From Onchocerca volvulus (Eukaryota > Nematoda > Chromadorea > Rhabditida > Onchocercidae), in the NCBI GenBank assembly GCA_000499405.2, contig HG738139.1, positions 13,496,467 to 13,560,466 on the forward strand: a stretch of DNA of 64,000 bases, written 5' to 3'. Shown here one piece after another: positions 38,414-50,300 of the stretch. The position numbers and the translations under genes are program-made. Each line of letters starts with the position of its first letter. Position 1 is the stretch's first letter. The notes beneath the pieces are model-generated. The model was not told the origin of the DNA. It worked only from the letters and a program-made list of their open reading frames with translations, and did no database searches.

Positions 38414-40258
38414 CTTTTAAATTAAATTACTCAATATAAAGCAATATTTTATGAATAAAATATTATCAGTTATGCTTTATAAAAACAGTAAATTTTATAA
38501 GCAATTCTTCGTTTTTTTCTGCTATCACAGTAAAACTATTATTAATTGAACGATCTATAGATGAAAAAAGAAATTTTATAAGTCATGTTAAAGAATTTAA
38601 GCGTTTAGTTGTATATGTATGTCATTAAAAATATATCATTTCATTCTACCAGGCGACATTTCATTGCTTTTTTAAATTAAATTCTCGTTTTATTATCGTT
38701 TTATCAAATCTCGAAACAAATTAATTGCATAAGTATTATTGTTCTTAATGTCTAAAACTGTTTAATAGCAGGCATTCTGTATATTTGGCATCAAAATTTA
38801 GATTAAAATCAATTCACATTTGAAATTAAACTGACAATGATATTACTGTCACTAACTGCGACAGTAATTGCATTTTTTTTTTTTGCAATTTCATAAATTT
38901 TCAGTTTACAATCTTATAGATCATAATAGAATTTTGGAAGAGTTTCAAGAGCTTTAGTATTATATTAAAAAAAAAATTCTAAGATGTTTAAATTTCTCTT
39001 TAAAAAGTTTCAAGATCTTTTAGAGACAAATTCTTAAACTTGTCACAAATATTCTCTGCAAATATGAAGTAAAATATTCTGCAAATACTCGGAAAATTTT
39101 TTTTTTTCAACTTATACATTATCGACATTGTAACAATTAAGAAAAGTGTTAGAGAATGTAAGGCTATAGAATTATTTTAGCTTCAGTCTTACTTTTCTTA
39201 TTTCATTACAAAGTTGACCTTTGACATCTTTTGTACAAAAATTTGTAATCATCGATTGCAGTGAATTTCTTTTCATGATTAGCCATATATTATAATGTTT
39301 CTTAAGAATCACTGAAGATGTTTAAATCATCGGGATCGTGATAAGTTTGAAATTATGTTCGATCTGAATAGATTTCAATTTCAAGGTATATGCTGAACTT
39401 CAAAAGTAAAAAATGAATTTTCGGAAATAAGAATTTAGGGTTAGACAGTTATTTACAAAGCGCGATTGCCTACTGAATTTGTCTCGCCTACATTCGCCTA
39501 CTTTATCACCAAGCTCAATTCGTCTAGCGATGTTCCATTTGCGACCTTTGGCCTCACTATATTGTAATTTTATGAATTGAATGAAACGAGACAGACACAA
39601 TGATCATTGCTGCGCACATACACGGCACTCATTTACTTCCTGATAGACTTAGATGATAAGATTAATTGCTCAATGATTCGCTAAGAACATACCAATAATT
39701 TTAGCTTTAATATATAAGACTCGTCTAGACTTTTAAAAGAAAATCATGTTTAACAACCAAGACCGTTATTCATTATTAGCCTAGAAAAACTGTTATTAGC
39801 CTAGGAAAAGTTCAAAGGCTAAAGGCTTAGGCTAAATGATAGCGTCCTAAAAGCTTCGGCTAAATGATAACGTTCTTTTTATCAGTACTAAGTTCTCATC
39901 AATAATTGATTACCACAGCCATTACTTCGATATCATATAGGATTGGTGACGAGTCATCAAGAAGATTAATCCGAAAACAAGCAATTTGTAAGAAATGAAA
40001 GGAAATATTTATTCTGGCTCTTAAAAAAACATTATGTTACGAATCAATCTTTTAATTTATCAGTTTATCTCTAAAATAAATGATGGAAGACTTATTCTTG
40101 AATAAAATCCTCAAATTGCATCTGAACCGCTTATCTGAACTGCTTTTATGAATTTTTTAATTTGCATTCCCATTGATTTTAGGGAAAGGTGCCAGACGAT
40201 AAATTTATAAATTTTAAGTAATCGAATATGAGCATAAAGAAGTGTTTTTTTTTTTTTT

Positions 40259-40292
40259 GTCTGTGTGTGTGTGTGTGTGTGTATGTGTGTGT
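40259..40292. repeat. TG microsatellite
   Basis: TG dinucleotide run with a TATG interruption, preceded by a T run. Simple repeat in the putative first intron of the metalloproteinase. Confidence 0.9.
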
Positions 40293-41015
40293 GCTTATTT
40301 TATTTATAATATTAAATTGATGAACTAGAAAAATTGTATGTTCAAGACATCGGTATGCAGTTTGAAGGTCTTCCGAATTTTTAGAAAATTTAACGCAAAA
40401 AACGCCGCAAATGTGGTTTCAAATTGGTATTTTCCTCACAAATTTATTACCACCAAACGATTCACAAATTCCATCAAGGTGATCTATTGGACACATCCAA
40501 AATTTAAAATACTTTTCACTGGCTTATTTTGTTTTTCTTTTTATGTGAAACTAGTTATGTTTGCCAAATAATACTGCACTTGTATGATACTTATGATTTT
40601 ACTTTACAGTGAAAAAAAAAAAATTTTATGAGAGTTGAATTGTCTTTTCTGAAATATGTGTTTCGGACTTATTATAATGATTAAATATATTATAGTCTGC
40701 AATTTTAGCTTTCGCCAATTATTTTTTAAAGACTAGTTTTGGCCAAGAATACATAATATTGAAACTTCTAACGGTTTCTAGAAGCGTTTTCATCTCTTCA
40801 AAAAAAAAAAAAAAGAAAAGAATATGTTGAAAATTTGAACATTTTTATCTTAAACTACTCGCAGAAAGTTGGTAGAAACAAAAAAGGAAGTGAATGTAAA
40901 AAATTCAATGTTTAGTAAAATAGTTAATTTACTAAAAAAGAAAAAACAAGTAGATTAAGCAAATTTTTAGTTAGAGTAAATAAACAAAAAGGTAAATAAA
41001 CAACAAATATTTCAG

Positions 41016-44000
41016 TTTCAATTGCATGGCGATGATTTACATATGGCAATAGATGTTATCAACGATCAACAACAATTGATCAACAATTATCATTCCACTC
41101 ACAATCTGGACACGTTGACTTATACTGTTAACAACAATAATATAAATATTGATAATGATGATAACAATAATGATGGTAACAACAGTGGCGATGATTTGAA
41201 TGATAATGATATGCAGAGGCATCATCGAACAATGCAAATTGTCAGAAGGAGGAAACGTTTTGGTAATTTGTTCAGATCATTTTTGATAATTTCTTATCAT
41301 CAGCCATATTCACATGGAATCAGATGCATGACAAAAAATATAAAATATTGCTATAAATTTTCACAAGGGAAGAAGCCTGATCTGGAAGAAGTTCCATAAG
41401 TTTTATTGAAGGCCGATTGCTGATAGCATGAAAGATAACACCATGAAAATATCAGTTATCGAATTAAATGAAGTAGTTGACAGTTGATTCCGTGAACATT
41501 ATTTATAAAATATAATTTCATCTTATTAAGAGCAAATCATGTCACTATCAGAAGATGTGCAGCATGGATCTAATGATAAAGATGATTTCATATCTTATCG
41601 AAATTTTTAAATGCGATTAGCAAGAATGTTTTACAAAATTGCAAGTTTTCCAAATTCTAATAATCATTGAGTTTTTGAAAAATTAATGAATACTTCGAGC
41701 TGTTTAACAGCAGCGAACTCTTTTTTGGAATTTAATTTTAGCTACAGCTCAAACATCACGATGGGATAAGATGACATCGGACTATGTCCTCAAACTGAAA
41801 TGGTTTATCAGTAGGTACACGCGTGACATATCTCGTTCTGAAATCAGGTATTTTATAAGTAAACTAAAATTGCATAAATAATTTTGTACATTGAGAATCT
41901 CTGCAAAGATCTTTTGTTCAAAAATGAATTATTGATTTATTTTCCTATAAGAGAATCAAACAAAGATGTTAAAATAATCTTCTGGAATCATTTTTTTTTT
42001 TAATTAAAAAAAAAAAAATATTGTATAATTCATAGAAATTCTTCCGATCTTTCCATCCGTCTTTTCTTAATTTTTTAATTTTTGAAATGAATGACAATTT
42101 ATTTAAGCTTGAAAAGACCCTGACACGATTTATTTGTCAATTCCACAAAAAAAAAAAAGTCTCGTTTTCCTTATTTTTCAAAAATAAAACCAGTTTTCTT
42201 GCTACATATTCTTCTTTTTCCTTAAATCTATCCCTCAAGTGTAAATGACAGAAACAAAATTTTAACTTTTTGCCCCATTATAGGATTAATTTAGGTCAAT
42301 GAAACATATGCATTCCAAATATTCGAAAATTAGAAAATTGGGTCAAATATTTGAATTAATTTGAATTAAGAGGAAATGTTATGTGTGTGACCTCGACGCT
42401 ATCGCTTTACCGAAATAATATGTGATTAACCGAATTTCTCAAAAGAGATGTTTAAAAAAAATTATTCCTAAATGTCTCAAAAATTTTATTTGAATTTTAC
42501 AAAAATGTTAAATATATAATGAATACTTTGAGAATGCGGAAATTTCGATTGAAATAGCAACTGCTAGAAAATGATCGTCAAATATGCATAATATGTTGAA
42601 TTTTTCTAAACATCGAAATGTTAAGCTAATTAATAAGTGATAGTCTCGAACTAATTACTTTTCCAATAATTGCATAAGATTTAATTGTTCCAACAAATTT
42701 CATATAATTGTTCCTGTATTAATAAAATAATAATCTAACCATAGAATTTCTAATTTATACATACGTCTGCAACAAAGTTCAGTCTTACCATAGCAATGTG
42801 TTCTGTTGACAATAAATTTAATGCAAATAATGTTAGATTAGCATAAATTTAGATTTCCATATAAGATCACTAAATTACCTAGCTAGCTCTCTTATAGAAT
42901 TAATTAATTTTTGCTGAATGATCCAATGTCGTTAATAGGAAATCGCTAAGCAATGATATTTTTGATTTAAATTATGTAGCGATTTAATCTCATCTTTTCC
43001 ACTCTAATACTTTACCGCATTAACTGATTCATAAAAGGTCTATTTTCAATATTCACACATTGATAAGCTTCTTTAACATGCTTTTTATCGCTTATATAAT
43101 TGCATAGATATATAAAAAAAATCACCGCTTTACACAACGATTACAGTAGCAACCCATATAATGATGCGTTCCTGCTTTTGTCCAAGTAATGAAAAAATTA
43201 TTCGTAAACAAAATAATTTTATGCAATAATCTTCTCAATCGGTATTAATGGATATGAATAGAATAAATGAAAATTTTCTCCTCTAAACAAACAATTTATA
43301 ATGGGCCTTGAAAATGGGAAGTAAGCGAATCTATTTGAACATTTTTAATCAGTTATAATTTCAAGCATTCAGTGCTTCTAAATATCGCGAACAATTATTT
43401 AGGTAAAAAAATCTGATAAGGCTGAATGAATTAGCGTATCTAATTCTCTTCAATTACAGATCAGTAATTCGAAAATCATTTGCAATGTGGTCAACGCAGA
43501 CAATCATTAATTCAATTCCATCCGTAAAACTTCAATTTGAAGAAGCTGCATATGAAGATGATGCTGATATTGTGATTCTTTGGGCAGAAGGTGATCATGG
43601 TGATGCTTATAAATTTGATGGTACCGGTAATCATACCAATATTTTGGCTCATACATTTTATCCGACATATCAAGAAGATGGTCGGCTAAATGGCGATATT
43701 CATCTTGGTCAGTATTAGGATTTTTTTTTTTTCTTGCATAATTCTGTTTGGAAATTTTATCTAGAAATATTTTCAGATTTCTCGTAGAAAGTGCATAATC
43801 TAGACCAATAGATTTCAGATTTTTGAATAAAAATTGTTCGAAAATTTCAATCTAAAATCTATAAACTAATTATCATAATTTATTGAAAAAGTAATTATTG
43901 AAGTTTTTTATTTTTTATTGGTTTTTTATCCTTTTATTTCTTTTTTTTTGACAGTAATTTAGTAAAGCCATGTAGAAAGATAAAAATGTGCAAGATCATA

Positions 44001-47000
44001 GTTATTCACATGATGGTCACATTTTCATTGCCATTAAATCACTAAACTTCGAAAATTTTTGAGTTACTAAAATCCGCTTGCGCAATGCGCCTATTACTAA
44101 GCAAATATTCAATTAATTTTAAAATGCGGTAATTTGCTACAAACGAGAAATGTACACAGTTGCAAACAAGTAAGCAACAGGATGCTCTCGAAATATCGGA
44201 TGTTTATGCGAATCAATCTCAAAGCCAATGCAAACATATACTAGGAGATTCATATGAGAGTAGAAAACAACAACTTTATTTGTATAATTTACTTTATGCT
44301 ACTGTAAAATCAGTAAACAGGGAGCATATCGTAAAATATAAATTTAAAAAGTTCGAAATTCAAAAAGTCATAACATCATTTTATTTCAAAATGTTGTGCA
44401 TTTTTCTTCGAGCATTATTTGACTTTTTTTTTTCGCTCTTTTTCAAATAATCAATCAAAAATTACTAATTTTAATTATTCATTTTACTAATTTTAATTAC
44501 GGTTTAATTTATTTTTAATATTATTTGGTGTTTTCCTGTCAATATAAGATTTGTTTTTATCATAAAATATATAAGAAGATATCTTTCTGACTTTTATGAA
44601 TCATCAGGACGCAGCACTATAGCGTATTTGTCTTAATGATAAATAGCAAATCATACATATTAAAGCATACGTCTCTCAATGTTAAATAGCATATCATGCG
44701 ATAATATCTTATTTTCTCGAGAAATAAGGAAGAATTTAAAAAAATATGTCATTTTCAGATGACGCGGAGAAATGGATCAGTGATAGTAGAGGTGATGGCA
44801 CTTCATTTCCCAATGTATTCATCCATGAAATTGGCCATTCATTAGGATTGGGTCATAGCAAACGCGCAGATGCTATCATGTATCCAATTTACAAGAAAGA
44901 TATGATCGATAATGCATCCTTTGATTTGGACGACAAATGCGCATTGAATTGGAACTACAGTGAGTTAGTGATTGGACGATAGATGATAATTGCGCTTTCT
45001 TAAAACGGAATATGAAACATTTTGGAAGACAAACTTCCAGAGGCTTTTCACCTAACATGGAATATAAAACATTTTTAGAAGGCGAATTTCAGAAATTTTT
45101 TTTCAAAAATGTGAAAATCTGCTAGATTCTTAAGAATTTGGGCATCATGGTGATTAATCTTGACTGGCTATAGTTATTGTTATGACCCTATCGAGATCAA
45201 GTTGATTAAAAATTTTTTTTTTTTTCGAAATTATTATAACAACCTGAGGAATGCCATTTCTATTGCTTCAAATTAAAATTTAAAAATTTGAATATTTCAG
45301 TTGGTCCTACCAATCTATGCCTATTTGTATGGTTAATGTCTGAGATATTACCAAGGCAAATCGAACATAAAGTGAATGATTATGCTTCGGGAGTGGACTT
45401 TAATAGTAAGCTAATTAACTAAAACTTCATCCCTTTTGCTTGATTAATATAATTACAAGACTTAGATATTATGCAAATATCTAATCATAAAAAGTTTTTT
45501 TTTTCAGTCATTCAAAAATTAACTGACGATGAAAACTCTCAGTCTAAAATAAATGTTTTTAAGGAGCAATTACAAGGTGAAACTTTCTAAATTTTTTCTT
45601 TGCTTTTAATAAATTTTCTGATAGAACTTATTATTTTGTTTATTACAAAAAAATAAAAATGTTCGTTGTGCTTTTGACATAACGTTTCAGATTTTTCACT
45701 GATTGCTTTGAAATTTTGACACAGCGTTGCATTCGATTAGGTACGGTTTTTATATAGATTTATTTACTTCCTTCCTTGTCCGTAAGAATAAACATGTTTA
45801 CCGCCAAAACACCAAAGGGGCAAGCATGTTTCCCGCTAAAACGCCGTAAGACAAACATATTCCCCGCCAAAACGACCCGATTAACAAATAAACAAAGTGA
45901 AGTCAACCAATCATCGATTCACTGCTGGATAGTAGTCATCAAATATATAAATAGAAATGTAAATGGTCGTGTGGCTTTCAGTATGATGTTTTAAGTTCTT
46001 AACCGATTGATTTGAAATTTTGAAACATTACATTTCAATAGATATACCTATTTTTTTTTTTATCTATGCACCTATCAAAATAAGTAAGCGGACATTTTTA
46101 TTTAAATAGATTAGCTAGAGGCCACGCGGAGCTCGGCGGGGTACAGTTAATAGAAAAATATTGGTTGATAACATTATTGATTCAATTTTAAACTGGTTCA
46201 AGAACTTATCAATCATATGTGTATCTTTTTGCTTTTATTTTTTTCCTCGTATGGACTGTCATTTAGTTCTCTTTGTTTTATTTGTTTTTTTTTTTCTTTT
46301 CATTTCCATTTTTGATTTTTCTTTCAATTCCTTCCTGATCTCTTTCTTTGGACTTTTTAATTTCATACCCTAATCTTTCTTCTATTCCATCACGAAAATT
46401 TTATAGCTATTTGAGCGGTGTGTCATTTGAAAATTTTTTTTATATTTTCTCTTCAGTATTCATTTTCCTGTTGGGTGTTGAATGATCTACATAATCAGGC
46501 TATAAATCTTTTTCCTGTCACCATAAACGACAAGAAAAAAATTGAAAAAAAAAAAGAACAGATTTTTTAACGACTTCGATGGACCACTTTTTACGAAGCT
46601 TTTTTCGTATTGTCCATGACTGGTTTCACGAAAGTTAAAACGTTTACAGTTTAAAAAAATTTGCTCAAATTTTTCGGACATGACAATAAAATTTTAATTG
46701 AAAGTCGATAAAAATAAGAAAGTGAAGGAATGTTTTGAAATTATATGCATACAATTCATCTCAACGGAGAATTAATATTTATAATGAAGCCTTCACATGA
46801 AATTCAAATAAAAATATTTCAGAATCCCGCATACCACTGTGTTGTGATGATAATAAAGTACGTGAGAAATTCGAGCGTCTCCTAGAAAAAAAACTTGATT
46901 TCTCCATTCGGCATGCTTCTGAATACGGTAGGCGTTAGTTTTTTTTTCCCGGTATAACTTGTAAAGATTTCATTTTGTATCAGAAAAACTCTGATTTCAA

Positions 47001-47302
47001 AACTTTTTTGAATATTTCCAGGCGATGTGATGTGCAACTTTCTGGCTGGATTACGAGAACGAACGGATGGATATGGAATTGATAAACTTTTTGACCAAGC
47101 AACTTTACAGGTTTCATCAGTCGACTATTTAAGAATCTTATCACAACCGTTGCGATTTCCTTTGCGGCGGAAACAACGGCGTCTTCATTCTGAGCGACAT
47201 CATCGTCATCAGCACTTATCTTTGGCCGCAAATTCTATTTTTAATTCAGAATTTTTTACGGATGATTTTTACAAGCAATTTTTAAAAATTTATATGCAAT
47301 AG
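41016..47302 (+). CDS. Matrix metalloproteinase (matrixin, M10A)
   Basis: Eight exons: 41016-41262, 41742-41847, 43460-43707, 44759-44959, 45301-45405, 45508-45576, 46823-46927, 47022-47302. They encode 453 residues, or 557 with the candidate exon at 36608. Secreted zinc endopeptidase of extracellular matrix. The first exon here is a pro-region with an Asn/Asp-rich tract ending in a furin site, RRRKR. The mature enzyme should start near [11 protein letters not shown]. The catalytic domain has [46 protein letters not shown], and the zinc motif [12 protein letters not shown] with the Met-turn AIMYP. There is no hemopexin domain. The C-terminal region of about 190 residues starts [18 protein letters not shown], has a CC pair (PLCCDDNKV), and ends in a basic and His-rich tail. 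No PRCGxPD cysteine switch is visible. C. elegans zmp genes are the likely relatives. Which one is not assigned. Confidence 0.88.
45690..46151. mobile_element. Degenerate repeat element, possibly Helitron-like
   Basis: Lies in a metalloproteinase intron. Two related segments, about 45695-45760 and 45995-46065, share GATTG.TTTGAAATTTTG followed by a pyrimidine-rich TATATAGATT or TATCTATG part. Between them are three 31-32-bp repeats (AAACATGTTTACCGCCAAAAC type) starting at 45790, 45822 and 45853. The right end is a short GC-rich stretch, CACGCGGAGCTCGGCGGGG, then TACAGTTAATA. This arrangement recalls small non-autonomous elements with an ACCGATTGATTTGAAATTTTG core and a GC-rich 3' hairpin, seen in many invertebrates and often classed as Helitron-like. 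No protein is encoded. Confidence 0.4.
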
Positions 47303-50300
47303 GAAAAGATAAATAACAATTCCATCTCGAAGATACACGAGAAATTTGTGATATTTTGTTCTTCTTCACTTCTTTCTTATTCTCGCATGAGAGATATCAA
47401 TCGATATTACTGGTACGTACTGATTATGTTGTCAGCATGCCCGATGAAAAATTATGATTCTTTATTAGCATGCTTGATAATATCATTTCTTTTTATTTTC
47501 TGGAAAATTTTTCACGGTGCTCTGTAAATGTTCTTTCTCATCTTCATCATCATTCCTTTTGAATTTTTTTTTTCCAATTTATTGTTGAAAATTTTACTTA
47601 TTCTGTTGAAATACGATATCGTTTAGAATTTCGAATTACTTATTTAGTCTTTGGTCCTATCCAGGCATTCTGAAATTTGCAACTTTTCTTTTGCTATTTA
47701 TATCGTTCCAATAAAAAAAATCTGCCAAATATTGCTGAGTTGTAAAGCATATTATGTTTCAAAATTTAAATAATTTTCTTAAAATTGTTTCTTATAAAAT
47801 TGAATTTTTTGTTTGATATAGCTAAATTCATTTAGTATTCTTTTCCTTTTATGCTTAGATTAGGCTATCCCTAGTTTTTATCATTTATTTATTACCTGGT
47901 CTAGTAATAATGCGGTATATTTCATTCTTTTTGTTTTACTTGATTTTTCAATATCAAGAACTTTAGAATACCTGTTGTTTAGCTACTTATTAGGAAAAAA
48001 AGAGAGGGAAAATTGACATAAATTGCTAGAAATAATTTTAAACTTCCGTTGAATCGTCCCAATCTCAAATTTATCCGTGATGTTGCAAGACTTTTTTGAT
48101 TCATTCGTATGCTTTCAATTTGCATTTATATACGAAATATTTCAATGTTAGTTATTTGTTTTGGGGAATGACTAATGAATTTTATAACTTTTCAATCATT
48201 AGTAAATTTAAAATAGTATCTAATGATGACTATTTTTAAATTAATATCAAAAGTTAAAACTTTTAGCCAAGAGACTTCAAATTTCTAAATCTTTAGCGAT
48301 AAATTTGCTTCATATTTTTATTGCCAATCTGATAAGATTCGAATCATACGAAGATATGATTACTGTTACTTACGATATTTTATTCCGAATCAACTGCATT
48401 TTAGTTTCATTTTTCCTTTCATTCAAATTAGAGACAATTTTATGTGCAAATTTAATTATTCAACTAGACTTCCTTCTAGCTATGCTTTGAAGATTATTTT
48501 TCTTTGATATTCACTTACATAGTTTACTGTTAGATTTAGAAATTGACAGATATGATTCAATAAATTTTAGTTTGTCTTTGCTGTCAAAGTTTGATTCGTA
48601 GCTATTCTATTCTTCTGTTTACATTAAATATTCGTCTGTCTATATTTTCCATACTTTTTGTTTTTCGATCTTGATAAACTTTTACTGTGGTCATAATAAA
48701 AACACCAAATAATTGTTAGCCATACAATTTAGGAATTAAAGATTCTTTTTTTTTGCTACATGTCATTCGAACTTTTGTTTTGTATCGTTACAATCAAATG
48801 CATTAATGTAATCATTATTACTGTAATGATTGAATGTACAATGTATTTTGGGTTGATAGTAGTGGCAAGTGTAATATTTTGCGGGACGAAATATTTACAA
48901 AATGCTTCTTATCAGTTTTGCGCAAAATCACATCACGTTTATTCTGAAATTTTTCCTTCTGAATTCTAATGAGGTATTGGGAATTTTTAATTTCGATAAA
49001 TTAGTTAATTTCAAGGTAATTTTATAATTTGAAAAAATAAGGCAACAAATGATTGGTCGATTTTTCCAATGCTGCTACTATCAAAAGATATTCGTTAATA
49101 GATTTATTTCCGATGAAGTACCAATGAAATCAGTGCAATTTATATCTATACTTGTGCAATAGTGAATTGATGTAGTTATTGTATTAACAATGATGCTTAT
49201 TTTTAATATTTTATTTTTTGTAAAACAAAAATTATTTAATCATCCAAGAATGCGAATTCATGGAGTTTTACTCGTCGAGAATATTATTTGGGAGATGTTA
49301 ATAACAATTTATGGGCTTTGTCAATAAGAACAGTCAATTGTTATGCAATTTTTATACAAACTGCTTCATTAATCTTATCTCAAAAAGTAATAAGCATACG
49401 TGATGAAAGTGATGAATTGTAATTCGAAAAGAGAATTATGTGATCGAGGATTGTTTATGCGTGAAATCTCGAGAGACATCAAAAATAAAATGTTACTAAT
49501 TACTTAAGGCTATTCCAAAAAGTAGAAATTAATTAATAATCTTATTCTAAATAAACTAGACTTTAAAAATTATTTCTGAAATAAGCTTTTCTGAAAGAAT
49601 TGTAAGCAAAAAAAGAAATAACTAGAAGAAATTTCGCGTCTCATAGATAGGATTCTTATTGATTGTCAAAGGGAGAAACTGTCGGAGTGCTTAACTAAGA
49701 TTAAAGTTCAAAAATGATCAGTTGAGAAATTGAGGTGAAATTTCAACTAACGCTTACAGAAGAAAGAAGAATTGTTTGCAAGAACAAATAAATAGAAAAT
49801 TTTTGTTGGCAAATAATCTTGTATTAGAATATTTTTCATTTAAAAGAACTAGTTACTATTTTATGCGGGAAGATTCATGGTATGGAAAAAGTAGAGCATT
49901 ATTAAAGAACGAAACAGTTGAAAGAAAGAAAAGAAAGGAAAGAAAGGAAGAAAAAGTTTTGTAAATTTTTATATTCATCAACTCAACGTTTGGTTCATCT
50001 CACAGCGCCAATCCTGCTTACCAAAAAAATGGCTCACTTGGAGTACACATTCAATATCTACGTTTCATTCAAGACGTCATACTCATTGAAAGTTTGAGGA
50101 TAAATTGAAAACGTTTCGTCCCACAATTCTTCTAATCATGCACTTTACCGAATATAGCAGCTTCATTACGTATTCCAGCTATCACAGATTGTCATCATAA
50201 AATCATCAAAAAAAATAATAGTTATCATTATTTAATAGTGAATATTTACGTAATAAAGCTCTAAATCAAATAAAATTGAGATGAAGTTTTCCTCAAACTT

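Noticed and set aside
39400..39600. Minus-strand open frame with a charged stretch (RKWNIARRIELGDKVGECRR)
   Set aside because: Isolated, no splice-consistent neighbours and no recognised transposon or gene family.
48760..48969. Plus-strand open frame with two hydrophobic segments
   Set aside because: AT-rich composition explains it, and it has no homologue or exon partners that I can see.
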